Part shown: positions 52,739 through 63,256 of the stretch, one piece after another
How the letters are laid out: each line of letters opens with the position of its first letter
Numbering within the stretch: the first letter of the stretch is position 1
Assembly (NCBI RefSeq): GCF_001908235.1
Contig: NZ_LGHK01000019.1
Span: 1-64,000 of the forward strand
Direction: 5' to 3'
DNA: 64,000 bases
DNA from: Bradyrhizobium sp. NAS96.2
GTDB taxonomy: Bacteria > Pseudomonadota > Alphaproteobacteria > Rhizobiales > Xanthobacteraceae
The notes under the pieces: model-generated
Databases searched by the model: none
Seen by the model: the letters and a program-made list of their open reading frames with translations, nothing else
Told to the model about the DNA's origin: nothing
Position numbers and translations under genes: made by a program

Positions 52739-53962
52739 CTAGCCCGATTTTGATTTCAGCATCGCCGTTGTCAATGGCACAAGCATAATGCCCTTGGAAT
52801 CCAGTGTCTTGAGCCAGGCGCTGAGCCGCTCGATCGAGACCGGCAGCGCCGAGGCGACGCCCACGGCGGTGCCGCGCTCCTTGGCGATGGTTTCCAGCTT
52901 GACCAGCGCGCGGTCGATCTCCGCCGAGGTCGGCACCGCGTCGATGGCGAAATCAGCCTTGGCGAACGGCAGCGACTGGCCGGCGGACAGGGTCTGCGCG
53001 ACGCTGCGCGGGGTGGAACCGTCGTCGAAATAGCTCAGGCCGCGCTTGGCTGCTTCGCGCACGATGGGCTGCATCACGGGATCGGTCGCGACGAACCGGG
53101 CGCCCATGAAATTGGCGATCCCGGCATAGCCCTGCAGGCGGCTGAGGTGCCAATAGAGCCGGTCGAGGTTCTGTTCGCCGCTCAGCGTGGTGAGCAGGGT
53201 CTGCGGCCCCGGATCGTTGTCGGGATAGTCGAACGGCTCCATCGGGATCTGCAGCAGGATCTCGTGGCGCTGCGCCCGGGCGCGTTCCGCGAGCTTGCCG
53301 GGGTCGGCGCCATAGGGCGTGAAGGCCAGCGTCACGGCCGGCGGCAGCTTCATGATCGCATCGGCCGTCTTGGCGGCGCCGACGCCGAGGCCGGCGACCA
53401 CGACGGCCACCACCGGCATCCGGGCCGCCTTGGCGCGGTCAGCCTCAGCCGCATAGACCGTGAACGGCTTCAGGCCGTCGGCGACCACGGGGATCATGCC
53501 GTAGCGCGACTTTTCCAGCAGGCGCGGGTCGATGCCGGTCATCGCGAGCGGCGGGGTGTCGCCATCGACCTTCTCAGCCGGGTCGCCGGCGCCGATCACC
53601 ACGTCCTGACGCTTGCCGCTGGAACCGTCGATGATGGTGACCGTCCTGGCGTCGTTCTTCGTGTCGTTCTTGGCATCGCCGGCCGCGGCCGGTGCCGTGG
53701 CGGCGGATTTGACCGCCGGTTCGGCCGGGGCGTGCTTGTCGTCGGCGGACGCGGGTGGCGGATTGCGGAGGGCGATCCGGGCCATCGGCTCGCCGCCGAG
53801 CGGGTTGTCATTGAACAGCGCAACGCCAACGAAACCGACCAGCACGAGCCCCAGCAGCACGGCGAGCGCCTGCATCGCCGTGAATGGCAGGCGGAAACGG
53901 CGCGTCCTGCCCGCGGTCTGCTGCCCAAGCGGCGTGCTCAGTTCGTCGGCCGCTTCTGCCAT
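52739..53962 (-). CDS. Divergent polysaccharide deacetylase family protein (YibQ type)
   Basis: A 407-residue membrane-anchored periplasmic protein. A single transmembrane helix (about 29-50) is followed by a disordered Ala/Asp/Lys linker. A divergent polysaccharide deacetylase domain (DUF610) then runs from about residue 185, with [51 protein letters not shown] and the later [11 protein letters not shown] and LSYFDDGST. Catalytic metal ligands of true deacetylases are not clearly preserved. In E. coli the homologous gene yibQ neighbours envC and ctpA-like genes, as here. The start is at 53962 ([13 protein letters not shown]). Confidence 0.9.
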   Translation of the reverse strand: MAEAADELSTPLGQQTAGRTRRFRLPFTAMQALAVLLGLVLVGFVGVALFNDNPLGGEPMARIALRNPPPASADDKHAPAEPAVKSAATAPAAAGDAKNDTKNDARTVTIIDGSSGKRQDVVIGAGDPAEKVDGDTPPLAMTGIDPRLLEKSRYGMIPVVADGLKPFTVYAAEADRAKAARMPVVAVVVAGLGVGAAKTADAIMKLPPAVTLAFTPYGADPGKLAERARAQRHEILLQIPMEPFDYPDNDPGPQTLLTTLSGEQNLDRLYWHLSRLQGYAGIANFMGARFVATDPVMQPIVREAAKRGLSYFDDGSTPRSVAQTLSAGQSLPFAKADFAIDAVPTSAEIDRALVKLETIAKERGTAVGVASALPVSIERLSAWLKTLDSKGIMLVPLTTAMLKSKSG

Positions 53963-54061
53963 GACCCTCCCCGAATCAACAGCGCGAACGATAGCACGAT
54001 GCGGTGCATTCCCGCGCGCCGGCCTCCCCGGCAAAGCACGGGTGGGTGGATCCAACAGCAG

Positions 54062-54088
54062 AAAGGGCGGCCCGAGGGCCGCCCTTTT
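54062..54088 (-). terminator. Terminator downstream of ctpA
   Basis: AAAGGGCGGCCC (54062-54073) and GGGCCGCCCTTT (54076-54087) form a perfect 12-bp stem with a 2-base loop. Both flanks are T- or A-rich by one to four bases, so it could act in both directions. It lies 22 bases beyond the ctpA stop, so the deacetylase gene downstream may need its own promoter. Confidence 0.75.
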
Positions 54089-54109
54089 CGCCTAGACGAT
54101 TGAATTGGA

Positions 54110-55486
54110 TCAGTTCGCGGACTTGTTGGCCGGCTTGTCGGCGGCGGCCTTGTCACCGGGCGCCTTGTCACCGGCCGGTGCCGGCGTGGCGTTCGAGGTC
54201 GACTTGATGCCGTGCAGCAGGTCGTCCGCCATCTTCAGCGCCTTGTCGTCCTTGGCGTCCGGCGGAACGTAGGACTGCGAGCCGGTCTTCTCGTCGCCGT
54301 CGTTCTTCAGATGGCCGCGCAGCGAAGCCTCGCCCTTGGTGTCGGTGCGCGCCTTCAGCTCGTCCGGCACGTCCTGCAGCACCTCGATATCGGGCACGAT
54401 GCCCTTGGCCTGGATCGACTTGCCCGACGGCGTGTAGTAGCGCGCGGTGGTCAGGCGCAGCGCGCCGTTGCCGGAGCCGAGCGGAATGATGGTCTGCACC
54501 GAGCCCTTGCCGAACGAGCGGGTGCCGACCAGCGTCGCACGCTTGTGGTCCTGCAGCGCGCCGGCGACGATTTCGGAGGCCGACGCCGAGCCGCCGTTGA
54601 TCAGCACGATGACCGGCTTGCCCTTGGTCAGGTCGCCGGGATGCGCAGCGCGGCGCTGGGTTTCCTCGGCATTGCGCCCGCGAGTCGAGACGATCTCGCC
54701 ACGCTCCAGGAAGGAGTCGGACACGGTGACCGCTTCCTCGAGCAGGCCGCCGGGATTGTTTCTGAGGTCGATGATGTAGCCCTTCAGTTTGTCGCCGATC
54801 TGGCCCTGTAGATTGGCGACCTCCTTCTTCAGGCCTTCGGTGGTCTGTTCGTTGAAGGTGGTGATGCGGATATAGGCGATGTCGTCGGCCTCGACGCGCG
54901 CACGCACCGAGCGGACGCGGATGTTGTCGCGCACCAGCGTGACGTCGATCGGATTGTCCTGGCCCTTGCGGATGATCTTGAGCTTGATCTTGGTGTTGAC
55001 CGGACCGCGCATCTTCTCGACGGCCTGGTTCAGCGTCAGGCCCTGCACCGCCTCGTCGTCGAGATTGGTGATGATGTCGTTGGCCATGATGCCGGCCTTC
55101 GAGGCCGGGGTATCGTCGATCGGCGAGACGACCTTGATCAGCCCGTCTTCCATCGTGACTTCGATGCCGAGGCCGCCGAACTCGCCGCGGGTCTGCACCT
55201 GCATGTCGCGGAAGCTCTTGGCGTCCATGTAGCTCGAATGCGGATCAAGGCCGGACAGCATGCCCGAGATCGCGGATTCGACCAGCTTGGAGTCGTCGGG
55301 CTTCTCGACATAGTCGCTGCGCACACGCTCGAACACGTCGCCGAACAAATTGAGCTGGCGGTAGGTGTCCGACGTCGCGGCGCGCGCGCTCGATCCCATC
55401 AGCACAGCGCGGGGCTGCGTGACGAAAAGCGTCAGGGCCGCGCCGGTGGCGGCGCTAAGGAGAATTACCGAAGTCTTGCGCATCAT
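54110..55486 (-). CDS. ctpA: Carboxyl-terminal processing protease CtpA (S41 family)
   Basis: A 458-residue periplasmic serine protease. The N-terminal signal/anchor spans about residues 5-25, the PDZ domain about 95-170 (with GGLGIEVTMEDGLIKVVSP), and the S41 catalytic domain carries the dyad Ser302 (GGSASASE) and Lys327 (GTRSFGKGSVQT), 25 residues apart as in other members. The Lys/Asp/Ala-rich C-terminal tail is low complexity. Its ATG overlaps the envC stop by 4 bases, so the amidase activator and the protease are coupled. Confidence 0.96.
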   Translation of the reverse strand: MMRKTSVILLSAATGAALTLFVTQPRAVLMGSSARAATSDTYRQLNLFGDVFERVRSDYVEKPDDSKLVESAISGMLSGLDPHSSYMDAKSFRDMQVQTRGEFGGLGIEVTMEDGLIKVVSPIDDTPASKAGIMANDIITNLDDEAVQGLTLNQAVEKMRGPVNTKIKLKIIRKGQDNPIDVTLVRDNIRVRSVRARVEADDIAYIRITTFNEQTTEGLKKEVANLQGQIGDKLKGYIIDLRNNPGGLLEEAVTVSDSFLERGEIVSTRGRNAEETQRRAAHPGDLTKGKPVIVLINGGSASASEIVAGALQDHKRATLVGTRSFGKGSVQTIIPLGSGNGALRLTTARYYTPSGKSIQAKGIVPDIEVLQDVPDELKARTDTKGEASLRGHLKNDGDEKTGSQSYVPPDAKDDKALKMADDLLHGIKSTSNATPAPAGDKAPGDKAAADKPANKSAN

Positions 55487-56889
55487 CCGCGAACCTTTTC
55501 GCCTTCATTTGTGGCCCACCATGGACCTGGATCGATTGGAGTGCCGTCTTTCCGGAACTCTACATAGAGCACTGGCTGGCTCGCATTGGTCGCGAGAATG
55601 GATGCAACTTGGGACGTCGACCCCATGGTCGCAACCGGCTCCCCCGTAAGTACAAACTGGCCGATGTTTACCGAAATACGCTCCATCCCGGCGATCAGGA
55701 CATGATACCCGCCCCCGGCATTGAGGATCAAGAGTTGTCCATAGCTGCGGAAAGGACCCGCGTAAACAACCCAGCCGTCACACGGGGTTGTGACCTGCGC
55801 GCCCGGTTTGGCCGCCAAAGAAATGCCTTTTTGTACGCCCCCCGCGCCGTCGGAACCGCCAAATTCGCGAATCTTGGTGCCATTCACGGGATAGGCGAAC
55901 AGGCCTTTGGCCGAGGCGAAGGCGACCGCCGGGCTCATGCGCGCCGGGTCCTTGAGCGCCCCGAGATTGGGTTTACCGTTAACGGTCGCCGGCGCCCCCT
56001 GGAGGCTGGCCGTGGCGGCGGCCTTGGCCGCGCTCTTGAGGTCCTGCTCCATCTTGGCGATCAGGCTCTGCAGATTGTCGGCCTGCTTCGACAGCGCGAT
56101 GGCGCGGGCGCCCTCCGCCTCCATGTCCTTTTCGGCCGCGCTCTGCTGCCGCTGCCGCTCATCGACCAGCGCCGCAAGGCGGGTCTGGTCTTCCCTGAGC
56201 TTGTCGCGGTCGGCCGCCAGCGCGTCGCGCTCGGTCGAGATGGTCTTGCGCAGCGCGACCAGTTCGCCGAGATCGGCGGCAAGCTTCTCGGCGCGGACGC
56301 GCAACTCGGGCACCACGGCGCCGAGCAGCATCGCGGTGCGCAGCGATTGCAGCGCGTCCTCGGGCCGCACCAGCAGTGCCGGCGGGGTGCGCCGTCCGGC
56401 GCGCTGCAAGGCGGCCAGCACCTCGATCACTTCGGAGCGGCGTGAATCGAGCGAGCTGCGGATCTCGCGCTCGCGGCCGTCGAGCGGCTGCAGGCGTGTC
56501 TCAGCGTCGGCGATCCTTGTCTCGACGCCGCGCACCTGGCCGGCAATGTCGATCAGCTGCTGATTGAGCTTGCTGCGGTCCTGGCCCATCGCGGCGATGT
56601 CGGCCTTCAGCTTCTCCTGCAACTCGGTCGCCTTGCGCTGCTGCTCGCGCGCGGCCTCGAGCTCCTGCTCGCGCTGCTTGATGGCGTCGGGCGACGTCTC
56701 CGCGGTCGCGGCCTGCTGTGCAGGTGGCGCGGCTTGCTGTGCGGCTGGTGTCGCTTGCGCATGCAGCGCGGCCAGCGGAGCAGCGGCGAACAGGGCGATC
56801 GACAAAGGCAGCGACACCGGCAGCCAGCGGCGGCGCGCGGCGCCGAGAGCCGAAGGCAAATACGAAGCTATGTCCTGCCGGTGCTGCAT
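55483..56889 (-). CDS. envC: EnvC-like murein hydrolase activator (degenerate LytM domain)
   Basis: A 468-residue periplasmic protein: signal peptide to about Ala44, then a long coiled coil (about 68-300, rich in Glu, Arg, Ala, Leu), then a LytM/M23 domain (about 345-465) ending DGTPIDPGPWW, close to the NPQPW end of E. coli EnvC. The first zinc-ligand motif is degenerate (GGVQKGISLAAKPG instead of HxxxD), as in EnvC, so it should activate amidases rather than cut peptidoglycan itself. The start is at 56889 (MQHRQDIASY). It overlaps ctpA and follows rlmH by 37 bases. Confidence 0.93.
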   Translation of the reverse strand: MQHRQDIASYLPSALGAARRRWLPVSLPLSIALFAAAPLAALHAQATPAAQQAAPPAQQAATAETSPDAIKQREQELEAAREQQRKATELQEKLKADIAAMGQDRSKLNQQLIDIAGQVRGVETRIADAETRLQPLDGREREIRSSLDSRRSEVIEVLAALQRAGRRTPPALLVRPEDALQSLRTAMLLGAVVPELRVRAEKLAADLGELVALRKTISTERDALAADRDKLREDQTRLAALVDERQRQQSAAEKDMEAEGARAIALSKQADNLQSLIAKMEQDLKSAAKAAATASLQGAPATVNGKPNLGALKDPARMSPAVAFASAKGLFAYPVNGTKIREFGGSDGAGGVQKGISLAAKPGAQVTTPCDGWVVYAGPFRSYGQLLILNAGGGYHVLIAGMERISVNIGQFVLTGEPVATMGSTSQVASILATNASQPVLYVEFRKDGTPIDPGPWWATNEGEKVRG

Positions 56890-56926
56890 TCGTTTGCGTT
56901 CACGCTTTCGACGGTCCGTCACCGCG

Positions 56927-57409
56927 TCACGCGCGGTGGTAGGGATGGCCGGCCAATATGGTCGCGGCCCGATAAATCTGTTCCAGAAGCATGACGCGGA
57001 CCATTTGGTGCGGCCAGGTCGCGGAGCCGAATGCAATACGCAACGAAGCCTTGCGCTGCAATTCAGGCGAAAGTCCGTCGGCGCCGCCGATCACGAAGAC
57101 CGTATGTGCTGCCCCCTCATCGCGCCAGCGGCCGAGCTGCTGCGCAAAGCTTGCGCTGTCGATGCTCTTGCCGCGTTCGTCGAGCGCGACCAGCATGTGC
57201 TTGTCCGGCACCAGCGCCGCGATCGCCGCAGCTTCTTCCGCGATGCGCGCGGCCGTATCGCGCGCGCGGCTCTCCGCGATCTCATGAATCTCGAGGCCGC
57301 GAAAGCCGAGCTTGCGGCCGATATCCTCGAAGCGCTCGCGGTAACGCTCCGCGAGCTCCCGTTCAGGGCCCTGTTTCAGACGGCCGATGCAAATCACGAC
57401 GAGGCGCAT
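56927..57409 (-). CDS. rlmH: 23S rRNA pseudouridine-1915 N3-methyltransferase RlmH
   Basis: A SPOUT-fold methyltransferase modifying m3Psi1915 in helix 69 of 23S rRNA. The 160-residue protein opens MRLVVICIGRLKQGPE, with LVALDERGKSIDSASFA and the knot-forming VFVIGGADGLSPEL, and ends LLEQIYRAATILAGHPYHR, the family C-terminus. The ATG at 57409 is preferred over a 6-residue extension. Confidence 0.97.
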   Translation of the reverse strand: MRLVVICIGRLKQGPERELAERYRERFEDIGRKLGFRGLEIHEIAESRARDTAARIAEEAAAIAALVPDKHMLVALDERGKSIDSASFAQQLGRWRDEGAAHTVFVIGGADGLSPELQRKASLRIAFGSATWPHQMVRVMLLEQIYRAATILAGHPYHRA

Positions 57410-57538
57410 ACACGCGTTTTCCGGCAAAGTGGAATCCGGTTTGCCGTAGAAAACGCGTCAAGTCCATGACTCGCACGCCTCAGGGCGCGCGCATAAGCTA
57501 TATGCGCCGCAGCCGATTCGCATCGGCTTCGATACCCC

Positions 57539-57973
57539 TTAGACCGCCGCGACCGCCGGGTTCTGAGTCCACAACCGTTCGAGATTGTAGAACTCGCGCA
57601 CCTCAGGCCTGAATACGTGCACGATCACCTCGCCGGAATCGATCAGCACCCAGTCGCAATTGGGCAAGCCCTCGACGTGGATGTTCTTGACCCCGTTTTC
57701 CTTGAGGCTCTTCGTCACATTCTCCGCGATCGCGCCAACGTGCCGGTTCACCCGGCCGGTGGTGACGATCATGTAGTCGGAGTATGCGGATTTGCCCCGA
57801 AGGTCGATGGTGACCGTCTCTTCCGCCTTCATGTCCTCGAGGCGGGAGAGGATCAGGCTCAGCGTCTTGTCGGCATCCGGTTTGTCGGCGTCCGGTTGCG
57901 CCTGCAAGGCCGCGGTTTTCGTCGTTGTTTTACGCGCAGTCTTTGGAACCTTGGGTAAAACAGACTTTGACAA
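57539..57973 (-). CDS. rsfS: Ribosomal silencing factor RsfS
   Basis: Binds ribosomal protein L14 (uL14) and blocks subunit joining under starvation. The 144-residue protein has a Lys/Thr/Ala-rich N-terminal extension of about 35 residues and the conserved RsfS domain (MKAEETVTIDLRGKSAYSDY, TTGRVNRHVGAIAENV, NCDWVLIDSGEVIVHVF). The start at 57973 is a TTG; no ATG is available before the domain, so the N-terminus is uncertain. It lies 130 bases from rlmH and downstream of nadD, the usual order. Confidence 0.95.
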   Translation of the reverse strand: MSKSVLPKVPKTARKTTTKTAALQAQPDADKPDADKTLSLILSRLEDMKAEETVTIDLRGKSAYSDYMIVTTGRVNRHVGAIAENVTKSLKENGVKNIHVEGLPNCDWVLIDSGEVIVHVFRPEVREFYNLERLWTQNPAVAAV

Positions 57974-58093
57974 TACAGATGTGGCCAGGGACCATTCCTT
58001 TCACTGTATCGCGGGTGCCGAATCCTCGGCCCCACGCGCCATATTACGCATGTGGGGTTAATGGTTTCAATATTCCAGTAACCCTTTTGCGCT

Positions 58094-58759
58094 TCACGCC
58101 GTCCTCCAGCTCCCGTCCGGGTTCCGGAGTCCGGTCGAAGACAAATTGGATTTCATTCCTGTCAGGAAGACCCAGGCCGGCGCCTGTTGGTCGGCCAGCC
58201 GTGTCGCCTGATTTTCGGGCATGCGATAGCGCGTGAGCGCCTGCGCCGCCGGTGCGGCAAGGGCGCGGAAGCTTTGGGGCGGTCGGTCGATCACGGCAAT
58301 CGGCACATCGGACGCGATGCGCCGCCAATCTTTCCAGCGATGAAATTGCGCGAGATTGTCAGCGCCCATGATCCAGACGAAGTGCACGCCGGAGACACGG
58401 CGGCGCAAGTGGATGATCGTGTCGACAGTGTAGCGGGTGCCGATGACAGCTTCGAGACAGCTGATGTCGATGCGCGGATCGTCGGCAACGCGGCGCGCGG
58501 CGGCGGCGCGCTCGTTGAGCGCATGCAGGCCGTCATGGTTCTTCAGCGGATTGCCCGGCGTCAGCAGCCACCACACCCGGTCGAGCTGCAGGCGCTTCAG
58601 CGCGAATTGGCTGATGGCGCGATGCGCGGCGTGCGGCGGATTGAACGAGCCGCCGAGCAGCCCGATGCGCATGCCGTTGGTATAGAACGGAAGCGCCTGG
58701 GCTGCGGACAACGACACGGGCGAGGCTTGCTGCAAGGGTCTACCGTGTGCGTGCGACAA
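58094..58759 (-). CDS. nadD: Nicotinate-nucleotide adenylyltransferase NadD
   Basis: Forms deamido-NAD from nicotinate mononucleotide and ATP. The nucleotidyltransferase motif [11 protein letters not shown] follows MRIGLLG, and the C-terminal motif is LSSTGLRN in place of the ISSTxIR consensus. The start is uncertain. A TTG at 58759 lies just after the proA stop (3-base gap) and gives 221 residues, whereas the ATG at 58672 gives 192. The former suits translational coupling to proA. The NadD length range covers both. Confidence 0.93.
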   Translation of the reverse strand: MSHAHGRPLQQASPVSLSAAQALPFYTNGMRIGLLGGSFNPPHAAHRAISQFALKRLQLDRVWWLLTPGNPLKNHDGLHALNERAAAARRVADDPRIDISCLEAVIGTRYTVDTIIHLRRRVSGVHFVWIMGADNLAQFHRWKDWRRIASDVPIAVIDRPPQSFRALAAPAAQALTRYRMPENQATRLADQQAPAWVFLTGMKSNLSSTGLRNPDGSWRTA

Positions 58760-58762
58760 TGA

Positions 58763-60055
58763 TCACGGCCGTGTCTGCCCGGTGCCGTGGACGCGGTACT
58801 TGAAGCTCGTCAGCTGCTCGGCGCCGACAGGGCCGCGGGCGTGGAATTTGCCGGTGGCAATGCCGATCTCGGCGCCGAAGCCGAACTCGCCGCCGTCGGC
58901 GAACTGGGTCGAGGCGTTGTGCAGCACGATCGCCGAATCGACCTCGTTGAGGAATCTCTGCGCGGCAGCGGCATCCTCGGTCACGATCGCATCGGTGTGA
59001 TGCGATCCGTGATTTTGAATATGCGCAATCGCTTCATCGAGACTGTCGACGATCTTCGCCGAGATGATCGCGTCCTCGTATTCGGTGGCCCAATCCTCGT
59101 CGGATGCGGGCTTCACCCGGGCATCGACGCCTTGCACGATGTCGTCGCCGCGCACCTCGCAGCCGGCCTCGATCAACAACTCGACCAGCGGTTTCAGCGT
59201 GGTCGCGGCAGCGCCACGATCGATCAGCAGGGTCTCGACGGCACCGCAGACGCCGGGACGGCGCATCTTGGCGTTCAGCACGACCGACTTGGCCATGTCG
59301 AGCTTTGCGCTGGCATCGACGTAAATGTGGTTGACGCCTTCGAGATGCGCGAACACCGGCACGCGCGCCTCCGCCTCGACGCGACCGACCAGGCTCTTGC
59401 CGCCGCGCGGCACGATCACGTCGATGCCCCCGTTCAATCCCGTCAGCATCAGGCCGACGGCCGCGCGGTCGCGGGTCGGCACCAGGGTGATCGCGGCCTC
59501 GGGCAGACCGGCTTCATGCAGGCCCTGCACCAGACATTGATGGATCGCGCGGCAGGAGCGGAAGCTGTCGGAGCCGCCGCGCAGGATCACCGCGTTGCCG
59601 GACTTCAGGCACAGCACGCCGGCGTCGGCGGCGACATTGGGACGGCTTTCGAAGATCACGCCGATCACGCCGAGCGGCACGCGCACGCGCTCGATGGTCA
59701 TGCCGTTCGGACGCTGCCAGCTTTCGGTGACGGCGCCGACCGGATCGACGATCTCGCGCACCGTCGCAACGCCATCGGCCATGCCGTCGACGCGCGCCTG
59801 CGTCAGTGTCAGGCGGTCGACGAAGGCTGAGGTCATGCCGCCCGCGCGCGCCTCGGCAACGTCCTCGGCATTGGCGGCGAGAATCGCCGGCGCATTGGCG
59901 CGGATCGCGCGTTCGATCGCGGCGAGCGCCCGGTTCTTCTGCTCCGGCGGCGCCAGCGCCAGCACGCGCGCAGCAGCGCGCGCCTTGGCGGCGAGGTCGG
60001 TCATCAGGGCGGCGAGATCGGCGTCGCCGTCGATCGCCTTCAGGGGGGCGCTCAT
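58763..60055 (-). CDS. proA: Gamma-glutamyl phosphate reductase ProA
   Basis: The second step of proline synthesis, NADPH-dependent reduction of gamma-glutamyl phosphate to the semialdehyde. The 430-residue protein has the aldehyde-dehydrogenase-like fold with [36 protein letters not shown] and the catalytic Cys in [15 protein letters not shown]. The start ATG at 60055 follows a purine-rich stretch. It lies 123 bases downstream of proB. Confidence 0.97.
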   Translation of the reverse strand: MSAPLKAIDGDADLAALMTDLAAKARAAARVLALAPPEQKNRALAAIERAIRANAPAILAANAEDVAEARAGGMTSAFVDRLTLTQARVDGMADGVATVREIVDPVGAVTESWQRPNGMTIERVRVPLGVIGVIFESRPNVAADAGVLCLKSGNAVILRGGSDSFRSCRAIHQCLVQGLHEAGLPEAAITLVPTRDRAAVGLMLTGLNGGIDVIVPRGGKSLVGRVEAEARVPVFAHLEGVNHIYVDASAKLDMAKSVVLNAKMRRPGVCGAVETLLIDRGAAATTLKPLVELLIEAGCEVRGDDIVQGVDARVKPASDEDWATEYEDAIISAKIVDSLDEAIAHIQNHGSHHTDAIVTEDAAAAQRFLNEVDSAIVLHNASTQFADGGEFGFGAEIGIATGKFHARGPVGAEQLTSFKYRVHGTGQTRP

Positions 60056-60178
60056 GGAAGTCCCAGCTTTGGAATAAGGCCATGTTCTAGCATGGCAATT
60101 GGGGAGTGGCGAGGCGCGGAACCGACATGGCAGGTGGGCGGCTGGCCGCCCCGCTCGGCCAATGGCCTACCCAATGGC

Positions 60179-61321
60179 TTACTTGGCCGGGATGGCCCCG
60201 GCCGGGCCGATCACGAGGTCGTCGCGATGGATCATCTCGGACCGGCCGCTGATGCCCAGAATGGCCATCACGTCCGGCGAGGAGCGGCCCTTGATCTTCT
60301 CGGCATTGTCGGCGTCGTAGGCGACCAGGCCGCGGCCGATCTCATGGGTATCGGGGCCGCGCACCACCACGGCATCGCCGCGGGCGAACTGGCCGTCGAC
60401 CCGGATCACGCCGGCCGGCAGCAGGCTCTTGCCGGCGCGCAGCGCGGCCACCGCGCCGGCATCGATGGTCAGCGTGCCCTTCGGCTCGAGCGAGCCCGCG
60501 ATCCAGCGCTTGCGCGCGGTGACTGGATTGGCCGGGGTCAGGAACCAGGTGCAGCGGCCGCCGTCGGCGATCGCCTGCAAGGGATGCTCGATCTTGCCGG
60601 AGGCGATCAGCATGTGGGTGCCGGCGGTGGTCGCGATCTTCGCGGCCTCGATCTTGGTGGTCATGCCGCCGCGCGACAGTTCGGAGCCGGCCGAGCCCGC
60701 CATGCCCTCGATCTCCGAGGTGATGCTCTCGACGACAGGAATCAGCTTGGCGTCGGGATCGACCGCGGGCGGCGCGGTGTAGAGGCCGTCGATATCGGAC
60801 AGCAGGATCAGAAGATCCGCGCTCGCCATGGTGGCGACGCGGGCGGCGAGGCGGTCATTGTCGCCGTAGCGGATCTCGGTGGTGGCGACGGTGTCGTTCT
60901 CGTTGATCACGGGCACCGCGCCCCATTCGAGCAGCTTGGCGATGGTCGAGCGCGCGTTGAGATAGCGGCGGCGCTCCTCGGTGTCCTGCAGCGTCACCAG
61001 GATCTGTCCGGCGCCGATGCCGTGATGGCCGAGCACCTCCGACCAGATCCGCGCCAGCGCGATCTGGCCGACCGCCGCGGCAGCCTGGCTCTCTTCGAGC
61101 TTCAGCGGGCCGCGCGGCAGCTTCAGGCGGCTGCGGCCGAGCGCGATCGAGCCCGAAGACACCACCATGACCTCGCAGCCCCGCTTGTGCAGCTTCGCGA
61201 TGTCCTCGACCAGCGCCGCGAGCCAGGAGGCGTGCACCTCGCCGGCCTGCGAGTCGACCAGCAGCGAGGAGCCGACCTTGACGACGATGCGGCAAAAGTT
61301 CTTGAGCGCGGGGCGTTTCAT
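60179..61321 (-). CDS. proB: Glutamate 5-kinase ProB
   Basis: The first, feedback-regulated step of proline synthesis. The 380-residue protein has the amino-acid-kinase domain ([51 protein letters not shown]) and a C-terminal PUA domain (about 285-375). The ATG at 61321 ([12 protein letters not shown]) is chosen; the frame is open 37 codons further upstream without similarity. It follows obgE by 83 bases. Confidence 0.97.
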   Translation of the reverse strand: MKRPALKNFCRIVVKVGSSLLVDSQAGEVHASWLAALVEDIAKLHKRGCEVMVVSSGSIALGRSRLKLPRGPLKLEESQAAAAVGQIALARIWSEVLGHHGIGAGQILVTLQDTEERRRYLNARSTIAKLLEWGAVPVINENDTVATTEIRYGDNDRLAARVATMASADLLILLSDIDGLYTAPPAVDPDAKLIPVVESITSEIEGMAGSAGSELSRGGMTTKIEAAKIATTAGTHMLIASGKIEHPLQAIADGGRCTWFLTPANPVTARKRWIAGSLEPKGTLTIDAGAVAALRAGKSLLPAGVIRVDGQFARGDAVVVRGPDTHEIGRGLVAYDADNAEKIKGRSSPDVMAILGISGRSEMIHRDDLVIGPAGAIPAK

Positions 61322-61404
61322 GGGTTCGGTCTGGCAGGAAGGTGGAAGCAAGAGGCGCCACGAGGTGGCATGGACGTGAAGTGGCTTGGGAAGTCGAGAT
61401 GCCG

Positions 61405-62469
<1,065 letters not shown>

Positions 62470-62565
62470 TTAGGGCAGGGTGGCCGCGGCGGCAACCCGG
62501 AAAGGCCCTGACTTCGGCGAAAAGCCTTAATTTTCGGGCCTTTTTGCGGCCCAAGCTCCTTGTTT

Positions 62566-62614
62566 GAGCATGATCTTATCGGAAAACCGCTTCACACTTT
62601 TCCGGATCATGCTC
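62566..62614. repeat. Dispersed palindromic repeat, copy H (short form)
   Basis: GAGCATGATC (62566-62575) to GATCATGCTC (62605-62614), with interior GGAAAACCGCTTCACACTTTTCC. It ends one base before the stop of the minus-strand MaoC gene and fills much of the gap to obgE. Confidence 0.88.
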
Positions 62615-63094
62615 CTAGCTGGGCCGCTTCCGCACCAGGAATTTCTGTATCCCCTCCAGCACCAGCTCGCGGCGCTGGTTGTGCACGGTGGAGCGCAGCG
62701 TCACGACGCCGGTGGTCTTGCCCGGTGACAGCTCGATCACCTCGAGCGCCGGGTAGATGGTGTCGCCGGCATAGACCGGCTTCAGGAACTTGCTCGACTG
62801 CTCCAGGAAGCCGACCAGCGACTCCTCCACGACATAGGGAAACAGCCCGGCGCCGGGCGCGGTGTGCACCAGGGTCTGGAAGCCGTGGGCGAGCAAATCA
62901 GGCATGCCGCGGCTGCGGCAATATTCCACGTCGTAATGGATCGGATGGGTGTCGCCGCTCGCGGTCTGGAACGCGGCGAATACCGCCGAGGTCTGGGTCC
63001 GGCTCGGAATCACGAAACGCTCGCCGAGCACGAAATCCTCGAACCAGCGCTGCGCGGGGACCATGCGATGCTGGGTGGGGTCGAAGTCGCTCAT
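62615..63094 (-). CDS. MaoC-family dehydratase
   Basis: A 159-residue protein with a hot-dog fold typical of (R)-specific enoyl-CoA hydratases and related MaoC proteins. The key motif FQTASGDTHPIHYDVEYC carries the catalytic Asp and His; LAHGFQTLVHTAPGAGLF follows. The ending SFxL/KFLVRKRP is a usual strand. The substrate is unknown (acyl-CoA or similar). The start is at 63094 (MSDFDPTQHRMV). It lies upstream of obgE on the same strand, with a repeat copy between them. Confidence 0.9.
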   Translation of the reverse strand: MSDFDPTQHRMVPAQRWFEDFVLGERFVIPSRTQTSAVFAAFQTASGDTHPIHYDVEYCRSRGMPDLLAHGFQTLVHTAPGAGLFPYVVEESLVGFLEQSSKFLKPVYAGDTIYPALEVIELSPGKTTGVVTLRSTVHNQRRELVLEGIQKFLVRKRPS

Positions 63095-63256
63095 GCGGCG
63101 TTTCCTGCTCTGTTTCTTGAATGGCTGGCCTACCGGTAGCGCAGGGACCGCACTGCGACAATTGGTTCGATCTGCCGCCATCGGGGTTGTCCTGCACGGC
63201 TACGTCGGTAAAACCGAGGACCTGCCCGACTCAGAGGCGGCGATAACAAGAGAACA

